Assembly (NCBI GenBank): GCA_037043235.1
Contig: JAWRVZ010000027.1
Span: 4,093,501 to 4,157,500, forward strand
Direction: 5' to 3'
Length of the DNA: 64,000 nt
From: Rhodeus uyekii
Taxonomy: Eukaryota > Chordata > Actinopteri > Cypriniformes > Acheilognathidae
The notes under the pieces were generated by a model. It was not told the origin of the DNA. It did not search any database and saw only the letters and a list, made by a program, of their open reading frames with translations. The translations under genes and the position numbers were made by a program. Within the stretch, counting starts at the first letter, position 1. The number at the start of each line of letters is the position of its first letter. Below are positions 1-12,154 of this stretch, piece after piece.

Positions 1-1118
1 AAAGTTGAACTGTCTTTGTTGTCCATATCCTTTTGGGACATTTGTTCTTGTGTCAGAACAATGTGGACTGGCACATAGGCTAGCATGCAAGCGCATTGCT
101 TACTTGCTAATCAACAGCTCTCTTAGCTGTACTCTACATAGGCCCTCGTAGGAAATAGCCAAGCCTGCAGTTCTACACCGAACACAATGCTCTAGCACAG
201 AATGAGGGGATTATTCCCAGAGAACAGCCCAAATCCTCCCTTCTATTATATGTGCAGCATGTTCCTGGGTGATTCGACTTTACTCAGACATACAAGAGGA
301 AACACATTTTGGCTGATGGAGCGAGTCAGAGACTTGTGAGAGTAATAAAAAATGGAAGGATGGAGATGGTGATTATGAAAGAAGGGAAGATGAAGGGGTG
401 GGAGGCAGATAAGAATCGAGAAAGTGTGCTGACTTCTCATGTAGTATTATGATATATTATGATGCAGTCTCAGTGATGTAGTTATTGTTTCACAATTCTC
501 ATGCCATGACACCTCATCTACAGTATTTTGTCATAACACTAGTGAGTTATGAATTATTACATTTCACCGACAACTTTTATTAAATGCTCCGAATGAGAAA
601 ACGTAATATTCGCTTCAGTTTATAACGGCAATATCTGATCTGATCAAACGTTTAGCAATTCATACATCAAATCTGTAAAATTCAAACTAGACAGTAATTC
701 ATTTTGCCGTCCATCGTATACTGAATAGTAATCACTATTTGACTACATATCACCGTTAAAGAGACCTGCTGTTCTTCAGCTGTCATAGTCTCTCTTTTCA
801 AAGCAGGTTTAGTTGAGACCTTATTTATTTAAGTATAACTGATAGTCTACTAAGAAGTGTTGTTCATTAGAACAAACTTGTGCTTTCCTATAGATAATGA
901 AAGAAAACGGGAGACTAATGCTGTCGATTAAGACGATGGTACTACTTCAGCTGTGTCCTTGTGAAAGGGACCTTACCCAAAGATAAAAATACTGTAATTT
1001 ATTCAGCCTTACTTTCCAAACCTGTGTGCATTTTTTTTTCTTTTGCGGAACACAAGAAGATATTTTGAAAAACTGAACTATCCCCTCTTGCTTCTCCATG
1101 AATAGACTACTTTTAACA
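1..1118 (+). other. Intronic sequence, upstream plexin intron
   Basis: AT-rich non-coding DNA. Segment 1009-1085 (from CTTACTTTCCAAACCTGTG, then GGAACACAAGAAGATATTTTG) matches the interior of the AAAGGGATAGTTCAC-class repeat described at 10223-10527, without recognisable ends. I see nothing else. Confidence 0.6.
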
Positions 1119-1498
1119 TAGTGGAACCCACTTGTCTCGAGCTCGGTTTACTCACCAACCCTGTTATGTCGACGTTTTTGAAGGGGAACCGCCGTTTTTC
1201 TTAGCATTTTCTTATCGGTTGTGTCTATTATTTTATGTCAACGAACCTGACATCCCGAGCACAAAAGAGGGACAAAGTCACCACTTAACTTCGATCCCCG
1301 TGACTAATGATAGTACTGAGTTCACTGCGCATGCGCTGAGTTTGCGTTGCACGTGCATCACGGTCTGTACGGTCACTCACTCCAATGACGCTTCACTCTT
1401 ACGGCGCAGTGCCGATCGCTTCATCAAACAAATCGCCATATTGGCTTTTGGTTATCTCGATCCTCGGTTATCTCCCTCGACAACCGGGTTCCACTGTA
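1119..1498. mobile_element. Tigger/pogo-like MITE, TIR AGTGGAACCC
   Basis: The left end reads TAGTGGAACCCACTTGTCTCGA. The right end, reverse-complemented, reads CAGTGGAACCCGGTTGTCGAGG and abuts TA at 1497-1498. The shared inverted terminus is about 20 bp with mismatches. The TA target and the CAG start fit the Tc1/mariner-pogo group. The interior is more GC- and CpG-rich than its surroundings. An open frame of about 136 codons crosses it but has no transposase features, so the copy is non-autonomous. Confidence 0.65.
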
Positions 1499-3758
1499 TA
1501 ATGCCTGCTAAAAAGAAAAGGCATACTCTTGTTAAGTTATGAATCGGCTTCTGACACATGTTGGAAATTAGGTTTGTGTTTATGTATTTGCGTAATGTGC
1601 TTTGGGCCTTATTTTGCGTTCTGCATAGTCTTAACAGTTGCTTTTATAATGCATTGTGGGTAGTGTAAACCATATGCTGTAAACTCTAATGCAGATTTTG
1701 ATGGTAGAAGCGGCCACAGCGGTAGACTCCGTCAGCGAATAACTGACAGTGGCATTAACGATAATAACTGCTGCCATTATAATAACGGGCCTGGAGCAAT
1801 CTGCCTTGGTAATGATGGCGGCACGGCTGGCTGAATTGGATGAAAAGATAACGCTCTGAGGGTCCTCCACCGGCAAGGAGCTTCCAGCTTATGAATAATT
1901 CACCCTCACTCACCTTGTGTTATTCATTTATAGCCCATCACAATCAGCGCATGATCAAAAATCCCTCTGCCTCCGCGCTCTGCTTACAAGCAATTAATGT
2001 TGTCATTTTCCAATCACAAAGCACACTTTCATAATTCAGAAGGCTTTGGGGGAGATACACGTGCAGACAGACGGAAAGCCGACTGGAGCGGGTAAGGCGA
2101 CGAGAGATGTATGCAGTCGGACAGACAGACAGTAAGCGCTTTTGACGTCTTTCTTCTGCCCACCTGTCCCATTGCTCATGGTAAAGCTGTGCATATATGT
2201 AAATGAGAAAACGTACATGACGATGCTTGATTACCATCTGTGACACTGTGTTGCAATCCATCAAGGATACGTCAACAGAGTCAAATAATAATTGCACACC
2301 GTCTTCTCTATTCTGCTTTTTACCAAGGCTGGCAGAGGCAGTTTATAACTGTTAATAACTGACATTTAAAATGGACAGTGTTGTTCATACTCAGGAAGGG
2401 CCTCTAAAATGCGTTTTGAGGCACCGTGCATTTGGAAGATGAAGACTTAATTTGTAAAATTTTGCTGCCAAAGTGGCCTATACAGATGCTGATTTGATTG
2501 ATCTTCAGGATATTGAGATCATTCTACTGGTTTGAGTCTTTTCATCTATTTCCATAAGGCTAGCGTGGCAGACTCGTCCCCATTTTATAGTCTCACCAAT
2601 TGTATGGTGGCTGTAACTACAGAGGAACTTTTAAAAGTTCCAGGTCACCTTCTGTGCCAGATGCAAGCTGGTTTCTAAACATCTGAATTGTTCCCATATA
2701 AAAAAGAAGAGGGGGGATGGAGGGGTGGGGGGGGGAGCAAAACAAAAGCATATTAGCATTGCTAATGAGATTTCAAGTGTGTCCACAGATGAAATTAATG
2801 AGCACAACAACAACACACAATTACAACAAACAACAATGCATGCTCTTCATTTCCGTACTTGAAATCACAGGGTGCAAATCACTTTCTTGGGAGAACATCT
2901 CATCCTTATTGAACGACTTTTGTGCTGATTTTGTGTGTGGCACTGAGACAAATTGTTGTTTAAATGATGAACGAAAATACACCAGGACCGACTCCTCACC
3001 CTTTGCTTCTTTGCATAATTACATTATCACTTCTCGGTTGATCACTTGCCTGGTGATTTTGATTGCTAGCAGTTATCCTTCTAGTGTTCAGTTCTGTTTT
3101 TCTCTCAGATAGAAGGCTGAAAGATTTTCTGTCTTGTCTTTTAATCTCAGATGCTATTGAAAACTTCCCAGATGAAAGACTTTGTGATTTAATCATGACA
3201 TTGAATATCATTTGCTTGCTGTTGGTGTTCACTTGAGTTCTTTCTGACTCCCTGAGGAACTGCTCAAGGAAATGAGAGAACAAGTCCATGCGGGAGCACT
3301 TCACGGACAGGCAAAAAAGATATTGTACTGGATTACACTTTAATGGCTTCCCATCTGTGCCTCCTTCCATGTAGAGTATTGATCAGAGATGACTGGATAT
3401 TGAAAAATCATATAGATGAAACTATATCCACCTCAATAGCCTCAGGGCTAATCGTTTCTCCATAGTCTTATTTATTGTGCTTTGGAACACAGGTTTGAGA
3501 TTTTAATGGAATCCTTTGTCAATTTTTCTTTCTTAAAGGGGAAACAATGAAGGAAAATTGATTGTAAATATCTATTCATTCCAATGCACCAATACCATTT
3601 TCGGAGACCAAAAATGAGTACAGATCCTTTGTTTGATACTTGCTGATACAAAACCTTTTTTCTCTTTTTCTGTCTAAGACTAAGAATTTTTCTATAAGTG
3701 CAGACAGTTTTTTTTCTATTAAATGTACTTATTTAATTACTACTCTTTTGTTTATATA
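1499..3758 (+). other. Intronic sequence, no gene
   Basis: Mixed-composition intronic DNA. It has a purine/G-rich patch at 2709-2737 with a run of ten or more G, and CpG-containing patches around 2040-2150. No exon, RNA gene or bounded repeat was recognised. Confidence 0.5.
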
Positions 3759-3760
3759 TA

Positions 3761-3995
3761 CAGTAATCCCTCGCCACTTCGCGGTTCAAGTTTCGCGGCC
3801 TCAGGGCATCGTAGATTTTTCAAAAATATTTATCGCTAAATAAAAATGTATTATATTGACAGGCGTATTGCGGAAAGCAGCGTTTTTTCATCGTGATGCG
3901 AGAGAAACGGTTTCCCAGGATGCCAGACAAAGAGAGAAACTCTCTCAGAGGCTTTGTACACACACACGACAAGACACGTGATTGGTTCCTGGTTC
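3761..3995 (-). mobile_element. Truncated Tigger-like MITE (same family as 12155-12575)
   Basis: It starts at TA|CAGTAATCCCTCGCCACTTC and continues through the GCGGCCTCAGGGCATC, GAGAAACGGTTTCCCAGGATG and GACACGTGATTGGTTCC segments. All of these occur, reverse-complemented and in the same order, in the copy at 12155-12575. Similarity stops near 3995, where a long inverted repeat begins. The second TIR is missing, so the copy is broken or interrupted. Confidence 0.75.
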
Positions 3996-3998
3996 CTG

Positions 3999-4245
3999 GC
4001 TCTCTTCGTTTACAGTTTACAGTTTACAGATTTATTTTTAACCTTAAGAAAATATTTATTATAATAGACTGTATTTAAAGAGAGAGACACAATTTGTTCA
4101 CTGTTTAATAATGATATATATATATATCAAGACATATATATCTATATATATGTCTTGATATATATATATATCAAGACTATTATAATAAATATTTTCTTAA
4201 GGTTAAAAATAAATCTGTAAACTGTAAACTGTAAACGAAGAGAGC
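3999..4245. repeat. Perfect 69-bp inverted repeat with an inner AT palindrome
   Basis: Arm 3999-4067 (starting GCTCTCTTCG) and arm 4177-4245 (ending CGAAGAGAGC) are exact reverse complements over 69 bp by eye. Each arm contains a tandem GTTTACA/TGTAAAC motif. The 109-bp spacer carries an inner palindrome (about 4113-4172) built from ATATAT tracts around TCAAGACA/TGTCTTGA. The whole could fold into one large interrupted hairpin. It abuts the breakpoint of the truncated MITE. Confidence 0.85.
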
Positions 4246-4293
4246 CCTTTTTTGCACATATTAAAGGTTACAATTAAAAAGAGCACAAACTAT

Positions 4294-4599
4294 TGTAATG
4301 CAGTTCTTTGTTCAGGGAGAAAAGAGGTGGGAACCGGCAGATTTTCAACAAACTTTAATCACAAAATAAAACATAAATACAAAATAAACATAATGGCGGC
4401 AGTCTCTCATGGACGACTGCCGCCCACACAAACACAAAACACAACATAAGTCCAGGCCTGGTCCTCTCTCATCCTTCACTGTCGTCGCTCCTCCTTTTAT
4501 GCCTCCGCTCCTCCGTGAGATACGAGACCAGTGGCTCACAGGTGACGCTCATTACCAATCACTCTCCCACGGTCCCTCGACCCCGCCCTGCTCACCACA
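4294..4599 (-). mobile_element. Solo LTR of an LTR retrotransposon (306 bp)
   Basis: On the plus strand it begins TGTAATGCAG and ends CTCACCACA, giving TG...CA termini, and is flanked by 5-bp direct repeats ACTAT (4289-4293 and 4600-4604). Read on the minus strand it has LTR architecture: a GC-rich U3-like part, a TATA-like CATAAAAGG (plus strand around 4492-4501), and an ATTAAA polyadenylation-type hexamer (complement of 4354-4359). No internal retroviral-type coding region, primer-binding site or second LTR is adjacent, so it is a solo LTR. The family (gypsy-like or other) is not resolved. Confidence 0.75.
4395..4424. repeat. 10-bp perfect GC hairpin inside the LTR
   Basis: GGCGGCAGTC (4395-4404) and GACTGCCGCC (4415-4424) are exact reverse complements with a 10-nt loop. 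In minus-strand LTR orientation it lies between the TATA-like box and the polyadenylation hexamer, i.e. in the presumed R/leader part, so it would be a stem-loop in the transcript. Confidence 0.8.
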
Positions 4600-4604
4600 A
4601 CTAT

Positions 4605-5460
4605 GAAATTCAGTTGCTATTTATTTTTAGATAGAATAATCAATACTCAAATAACAAAACAACATCAACAAAAAAAGAAAAAGAAAAAAAAAAAAGAAAA
4701 AAAAAGGAGTCAATTGCACATAAGGCAGGTTTTGCATTATTTTTAAAATGTACAATTAATTAGTACTACAATTAATTTTGTTTAATATAATAATTTTCAC
4801 AGTTACTGTCATAACTTGTTTTCATGGCAAATGTATTGATACATTAAATCAGGTAAATAAAATGAATATATAAGCTAATATGGTGTACTTATTTTTAAAA
4901 TGTTCCACTTTAGAATTCATGTCTTTAGTGAACTTGTTTGCTGTGGACACTAAATGACTTTCCTGAGGTAAATGTAGTGCTGCGTGAGATAGCTTTTTAT
5001 TGTTGTTTTTCCACAGTTTAAATGCTGGTTGAGAGATTACATGTAAACATCTATGCCTAGATCTGTTCTTCTGCCCCTTTTCCTTTCCTTTTTTCTCTTC
5101 TGTAGTGACTGACTATATTCATCGTCTTACTGCATGGGAGGAATACATGTACCGTACACATTTATTTCCATTAAGAGGTGCATGGATCAATTTTTGGTCA
5201 AGATTTTATATTGACAATGCAAGAGTCAAGCACACAGTAAAGTCTACTTCAGCCTGGACTCAGATGTGCCAATTCATGTGTGAAAATGCTTCTTCTTCCC
5301 TCCCAACCATTCTTTCACAATTCGAGCCTGATGAATCTTGACATTGTCATCCTGGAATATGGCCATGCTGTGTCTTCCTACTTGTCTGTATAAGAGATGA
5401 AAAGCTACACACTTAGAAGGTAGAAGAACTGCTACAAGAACATGATCTCTTTGTCTGATA
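4605..5460 (+). other. Intronic sequence, AT-rich
   Basis: An A-rich low-complexity stretch (about 4655-4705) is followed by ordinary intronic DNA. No gene or bounded element was seen. Confidence 0.5.
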
Positions 5461-5612
5461 GGCATTTATGCATTTGGCAGACGCTTTTATCCAAAGCGAC
5501 TTACATTGCATTCAAGAAACACATTGAATCAGTTCTTGCTTTCCCTGGGATCGAACCCATGACCTTGGCGTTGTAAACACCAATGCTCATCTGATTGAGC
5601 TACAGGAGAGCT
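5461..5612 (-). mobile_element. tRNA-derived SINE (near-complete copy, minus strand)
   Basis: Read on the minus strand: a TAGCTCAATCAGATGAGCA-type A-box region, then GGTTCGATCCC as a good B box (complement of about 5547-5557), then a body ending in AAGTCGCTTTGGATAAAAGCG and TGCCAAATGCATAAATGCC. This is a pol III-type head plus a LINE-like tail, as in tRNA-derived SINEs abundant in cyprinids. It matches the plus-strand copy at 48815-48966. Confidence 0.8.
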
Positions 5613-7790
5613 CGTACTGTCATACTGTATATGGCAAAAATGGGGCAAAAATCGCATTCCCAGCTTCTTTGTAGCCTTAACATAAGCTATTCAGATAGAA
5701 CGAGGCCTTGTGAGTGGCTAAATAAAGTGTACACAACTGTATGAGTTCTCTATGATGGTAATTTTAAATCAATAAGTCAGCCAGTTAACTGGGTAGTAAG
5801 AAAAATGACTCCCCCCTCCCCCTCCAAGCCTTTCAGATGGCGAACGTGTGTGTAGGTTGCAAATCTCTTAACAGGTCAGGCTTCGAGTGCTCCCCATCTA
5901 ATTGTCGGTGTAATTATTTATTGATGTGTGTTTGTGTGGGAGCCACGTATGGAGTGTGTGTGGGATGGTAGGTGGTTGTGATCAAGAGCGCAGTGTGTGT
6001 TTGTGGGTGTGTGCTTGTGTGCTGCGTTATTTGCCAGGCTGCGCATGCAGCTGTATTTGTTGTTTCCTGCGGTGGTGGGCAATGGGATGGATCCAAAGAA
6101 CATCAGTCTATTTCATATTCCACAAAGGCTTATAAACAACCTCATACACAAGCTGGGAAAAGCCAGTTATACCTTCCCTGCTGAATTGACCTGCTCGGAT
6201 TTAATCAGCATGCCTTTGCAGGCTGTTTAGTTTTGGTTTGGTTCTGTTGAGATGGTCAGCCATCACTTTTTCAAGTGGTTAGCTAGTTAAGAAGGCTAGT
6301 GAGACTTTCCTTGAATATTAGTGTTAAAGATTAAGCAATTTAAGAAGGCTGAACACCAGTGCTTTCACCAAGAATGAAATGTTCTTGGATCATCATCCTT
6401 GTTGGTTGTGGAAAAAATCCCCTATCAACTAATGAGATTTTCGGGTTAATGCTGGGGTTTGGTTTTGAGCTTAAACAACATTCTTATTAATTTAGCATTG
6501 CCCTGTGATTTTAAGTTCAAGACAGAAGTTGAGAATATTTGACTAAGTTGTTGTTCCAGGAACATCACATACAGTACTTGGCAACAACACGGTCACAGGT
6601 TTTTCAGCAGGGTTGGAGAACAACAATCCGTCTCGATATTATGCTGGAAAAGCTCAGCCATAATCTTGTGATTTCTACAGATGAATACTTGCTAAATCAT
6701 TGTGAGTAATGGCCAGCCACTTTTGGTAAGCAAATTTCAGAGCATAACTAGCATGACCTGGAAAGAAAGAGGGTGAACCACTTTTAAAAGGACAAAACCA
6801 TTCCTCATTCCTGGCTCCTTGACCCAAGCTAGAGATCCTTTGGGAGTTTTGTGACACTATGAGGAGGTCACGGTGGCTTTTCGAACTTTATTATTATGTT
6901 TTCCCCCCCTCTTCAAGCTAGCTGTTGTCTAGCAGGCGCTCTCTTGAGTCCACGTGTAATGAGGGGGTGTATGATTAGATGATGGAGCATTACTGTACGC
7001 TGAGGTCAGAGATTCCAGGAAAACATAAAATGTTTTGTGTGCATAATGAGGGTTGGATGTCCCTTTTGGGTGCTGTCACAACCTTGCAACTTGTGTTTTT
7101 AGGGGGTGGATCCGGCGCAGTTAGACAGAAAAATGCTAATAGCTAATGGAAACCAACAGTTACAGCTTTAAATGCCAAAATGTCTGTGCTCTTTGTTCAA
7201 GTGAGTGGGAAAAACACAGTTTATTTTATTATGGTGTGCTCTAAAGGCTTTTCTCACTTTGTGTTTGAATAGACAATGTTTATGAGTCAAGTACCTTCAT
7301 CTGATGTTGGACATTTAAAGCCCTGATATTGCTCCTGGGAGACATTCGCCAATAACCATGATGCAGTACATTTAGCAAATGAGCTTGTAGATGCAATTTG
7401 ATTCTTTTCATTGATATTTTCTACAAAACAGACCCCTCCCCACAAAAGACAGCTTACCAGCTAGATCTGATCCAAAACTGCAGCCAGTGCAACAGCAGTG
7501 GCCCCAAAATATACTTGAACACTAAATCCATGGTTTTTCAAGCTTTTTCATGTCAAGGTTCACTTCTGTGTAGGTTGGGACCACTTTTTAAAATATATAA
7601 AGCCAGCTATATATGGTCTATATATTGTATAATAAAAGTATAAAGAGCAATTTACACTGAAATGCTAAATTAATACATTTTCTTTATCTTGCGACTGTAC
7701 TGAAGTTTAAATTAAATAAGAAAGTATTTAAAACTTTTATACTTAAGTGTATTTTTTTATTTAAATTTGAAATGTATACACCTGAAGAAG
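5613..7790 (+). other. Intronic sequence, no gene
   Basis: Ordinary intronic DNA with a GT-rich patch at 5920-6030 and a C-run at 5811-5824. No exon or bounded repeat was recognised. Confidence 0.5.
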
Positions 7791-7792
7791 TA

Positions 7793-8313
7793 CCATATTT
7801 TCCCGCATATAACCCGCGGGTTATACCAGATTTTATATAAGGGTGCGGGCTATATCACAAATTTTTTACACGTAATAATATTTCAATATATTTGTTACGT
7901 CCCTAAGGACGTAAGGGTTTTTTTGCGGTATTTTCTTTCTTGCAAGGGTTGTTGTCTCTGGTCCTTGTACTATCACTCTGACAGCTGGCACTGATAGGCT
8001 GTCTGACCTGTCAATCATGCAAGAAGACGGGATTGGCTGTGCTGCCATGAGGGCGGGCTCTTGTTTTCTTATTGTTTGAATTTCGCGCACAAGCTCTGTG
8101 TACAGAGCCTGAACAGTTATGGATAATTGACGTCATGTGAGCAACATTCGAAATTCGAAATGTGAATTTACACAAAAAAGTTCATCAATCTATGGGCGCG
8201 GGTTATATAAAGGTGCGGGTTATACCAACACTTTTTTCACACGCCCCAAAACCCGCGGGCTATATGAGGGTGTAGATTATCTGCGTCTGCGGGTTATATG
8301 CGGGAAAATACGG
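7793..8313. mobile_element. MITE with TIR CCNTATTTTCCCGCATATAACCCGC, TA target duplication
   Basis: The left end is CCATATTTTCCCGCATATAA, continuing CCCGC. The right end, reverse-complemented, is CCGTATTTTCCCGCATATAA, continuing CCCGC, so the TIRs are nearly identical over 25 bp. TA flanks both ends (7791-7792, 8314-8315), placing it in the Tc1/mariner superfamily (Tigger- or ISRm11-like; subfamily uncertain). Further copies of GCGGGTTATA or GCGGGCTATA recur subterminally (about 7816-7853 and 8197-8225, 8253-8300). There is no transposase frame. Confidence 0.85.
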
Positions 8314-8315
8314 TA

Positions 8316-10043
8316 TTTGATAAAATAGCAAACTACTGGCAAATCTGTCTGGTCATGAATTGATTTTTGCAGGGGTCACCACAGCAGAGGCCCTTTTTTA
8401 CGTCTTGTATGGACTTATAATGCATATAATTTGGCAGAAGGCATTCTAACAGCATGCTAAACATTATGTTAGCTTGATCAGGGCTCTTTAGCATAGTGCT
8501 GTTGGAAGCTCGCAGGCGCACCATGCTGAGTCTTGGAGTGCCGTTTCCAGCCTTGATCCTTGAACGGGCGTCAAACTGCAGACCCATATTCTCTCAATGT
8601 TATGTTCCTGTTATGGCCTTGTTGTTGAAGAGAACGCGCCCAGCGGGGCCTCCAATGGCTACCATAGAGCCGCTGAATGGAAACTAATGAAATCGCTCAT
8701 TGCTTTCTCATGTACTCGTGCACAACAGAGATGTATCTCGGATCTCATTACTCTGTAGCTGTATGTGAACGTAGCTTAGTGGAGCTCTTGAATACAGATG
8801 TTTCCAGCCAGAAATGCAGCACGCTCTTGGGAGAAAGTCTGTGTCTGCGATGTAATTGGATTAGTGTTTATGGGATGCTTAATTTTAGATTATGTAGATT
8901 ATAATCTGATGATTTTGCTGGGACAACAATGTTAAAAGCCTCAGATCAGCGTCATGAGCTTAGAGATCATACACACACACATACACTTACACAAGGCTTG
9001 TGTATGACTCACAGCATATGGTTAACAGCCAAGACGTGCTTGTTCAGACTAAATCTAATGTAAAGAAAATGTTAAACAAAAATGCAAAATGATGTTGAAT
9101 AAGGAATTTATAGGAAATTATGTGTAAGATATTTCTTACTGTTGTTTGTGAAAAGGAATAAATCCTGTTGATTTAATTTACAGGATGTTTTGCAGATTAA
9201 ATTCATAGATTACAGGATGTTTTACAAAATAAAAGTTTTGTTTTATATATGTAATATATATATAACAAATTCACAAATTAAGAGTTTTGTTTATCTTTGT
9301 TTATCATTTAAGCCATTTAATAAATTTTTTATTTGTTCTTGATGTTTTTTTGTTGTTTAAATCTTAACATCCCTCAGACAAACTGAGATCCCAATTGCTC
9401 ACACACGTGCTCTGGGACAAACACATGTGTTTCATCACATGTTTAGGTTCACTGGAATCTTAAGGGGAAACGATCAGGCAGGAAGTGGGTCAGTAATGTT
9501 GTGGAATTGGCCTAAATTGCATTTCCTACCCAGCACATTAAGAATATGACCAGCTGCTTTCAATGGAAGCTTTGAAAAGCCTGACATATGAGTCTGCCAA
9601 ACATACGTGTGATCTGCCATACAAGGATGCAAATCATTCAGCCTCTACAGGTTGTTTCTCATGAGAGGCAGTGCAGATTTGGGGATGCCGTGCCAAACTA
9701 TTTGTTCTGTTATCCTAATCTGAACCGTATGAATACTGTAGATCACACTGCTCTCAGTGCTTAATGGGGATCGCTCCCCAAAATATAAAGACAAACTGGG
9801 AAAATCTCATGGAAAAAAATATTTATGGGATTCTGGGCCATATTTTAACAAAAACAAATATTTGGCTTTTTTGGGGGGGATGGATATTATTTCCATCCAT
9901 TTTTTCTCAGTGATACAGATTATTCTCAATGATTTGTTGAATATTATCAATGATCATTACTGTAAATACAAAATGAAAATAACCCTGAATTAAGGAATAA
10001 TTGCTTTTCTAAATGTATGTAATACTTTACAGTTGAAAAAAAA

Positions 10044-10048
<5 letters not shown>
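8316..10048 (+). other. Intronic sequence, no gene
   Basis: AT-rich intronic DNA. TTACAGGATGTTTT occurs twice about 34 bp apart (about 9179 and 9213), a small direct duplication. No gene was seen. Confidence 0.5.

Positions 10049-10090
<42 letters not shown>
10049..10090. repeat. (TA)n microsatellite
   Basis: About 20 uninterrupted TA dinucleotides, continuing into degenerate TATACTGTATATATATAA sequence. Confidence 0.9.
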
Positions 10091-10094
<4 letters not shown>

Positions 10095-10222
10095 CTGTAT
10101 ATATATAATTTTTTCCCAATATTATTTATATTTATATTATTGCATTATTGTAATATATAATGTATTTTTGCATTACATTAATAAGAATTAATTAAGAAAC
10201 TCTTAATAAAGCTAATCTGGCA

Positions 10223-10527
10223 TTTAAGTGATAATTCACCCAAAAACTAAAATGGTCACTCACCCTTAAGTTCAATGAATTTCTTTCTGCTGATGAACAC
10301 AAAAAAGTAGCTATTTTGAAAGATGTCAGTAACCAAACGATTGCTGTTCTTCATTGACTTCCATAGTATTTTCTTGTGTGCAATGTAAGGCAATGGAGTC
10401 CATCAACCGTTTGGTTAACCATATTCTTCACAATATCTTTTGTGTTTAGCAGAAGAAAGGTTTGGATCAACTTGTGAGTAAGTAAATGATAACAGACTTT
10501 TCATTTTTGGTTGAACTACCCCTTTAA
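10223..10527. mobile_element. Palindromic-ended MITE, AAAGGGATAGTTCAC class (Angel-like)
   Basis: The left end is TTAAGTGATAATTCACCCAA. The right end, reverse-complemented, is AAAGGGGTAGTTCAACCAAA. Inside are the standard blocks TCACTCACCCTTAAG, CTGATGAACACAAAAAAGTAG and GTAAATGATAACAG. This repeat family is very common in zebrafish and carp; the name Angel is from memory. It is non-coding. Confidence 0.75.
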
Positions 10528-12152
10528 ATATGATGCCACAATGCAAAATAATTAAATACTCCTCGAATAGGCATTTTCCCACCGAATGCAATTGCTGAAT
10601 TATGACCTGGGAAAGTTCTCGACAGTTTTTATGAGATTTACCCAACTACCAAAAAAACTGCTTTCATATGGAAGCGTTTTTGTACCTTTGCTCTTCCATT
10701 AATTTTATGTTGATTTATAGATCAGCGAAATGCATAATCACTTAACCTCTGCGTTAGAGTGAGAGACCGTGAAACAGAGAGAGCGCGCGAGTGTTGTGCA
10801 TGTGTGTTTTAGTCTGTGCCAGATGCCATGGGGCCGAGACCAGGTCATGGCCAGTCTCATAATCAGGCCTCTGTTGCACTCCTTGGAAACGTATTTGCGT
10901 TGTGTGGCGCTGGTCTGAGGAATCTGCATGTGCGAGTGTGAACAGGCTGTGTCTGGGGTGCGTGTGCGGTCTCAGGTCAGTGGTGAGGAGATATGAACAT
11001 CTGTCCCACAGCTTTTTGCCTGCTGCTAGTTAAATGACACAAGAGCACACGTTACACATTAGCACATGTGTGCGGCTCAGAGTTGCACTTGCTTCCTTCA
11101 GTCAGCCTTTTGGTATTATACATAGCATCGGGTCTGCTTTAGAAGGCATATTCTTGTTCACGGGTTATCAGATACATATTGCATACAAAGGTTAAAATCA
11201 GAATGGCGTTCAGTCAGTCTGTAATGCTGAATCTCTCTGTTTCTCTCCTGTTCGGTGACTCATTCACTCTCTCTTCACTCTGTAAATCGCCGTTTTAATG
11301 TCATCGTTTTGAGGGGATTTCTTTCTTTAAATCTACAGCTTTAATTCAAAATCAGCTCAGATCAGCGGTGCACACTTCTTCTTCGCTCTCTGCTGATATT
11401 TTCCAGTGCCTCCATGCGGTGAACACCTGCTCTCGCTCCACGACAGTCTCATGCAGACGTTATAAAGTCAAACAATAAAGAGCACAAGTGCCTTTTTTAA
11501 TGCCAGACGAAGGGATGGAGTGAAATGGGAGTGGAGAATGAGGGAGAGAGTCCAGAGGTGATTAAAGGTGAAAGCATAGACTGATAAATCGCTCTGCATT
11601 CCAGCCGTGCCACGGGTAAACAACCAGAACTACAGTGCAGGTGATTGTGAGAGAGTATAATTGGGGGAATGTGTGTTTGATTATACATCTGTGTGTGTAT
11701 AAACCACCATAAATGTCTTAACCTCAGTCATGAAATGTGGAAAAGATTTTTAGTTTGCAAATTGTATAACATGCATGTAAATATTTACAGGAAGTCAGGC
11801 GGGAATAGGCATCATGACTACAAAACAATGCATTATTAAGGACTTTCACATTTCTTTTTAAATAATGCTGTTCTTTTGAAATTTCTGTTCATGAAAGAAT
11901 CATGAAAAAATTGTTGTGTGGTTTCCACATCATTTGGATTTCCACAAAACACAACTGTTTTCTACATTGATATAAGAAAATAATAATAATAATTAAAAAA
12001 AAATTAATAATAAGAAAAGTTTCTTGAGCAGCAAATCATCATATTAGAATGATTTCTGAAGGATCATGTGACACTGAAGACTGTAATTATGCTGAAAATT
12101 CAGCTTTGATGTGACAGGAATCGTTACTTTGCAAAATATATTAAAATACAGT
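10528..12152 (+). other. Intronic sequence, no gene
   Basis: Intronic DNA without a recognised element. An A-rich low-complexity tract is at 11979-12018. Confidence 0.5.
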
Positions 12153-12154
12153 TA

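Noticed and set aside
1132..1542. Open frame of 136 codons
   Set aside because: It starts only at TTG, runs through both ends of a TIR-bounded MITE, and has no domain or splice context.
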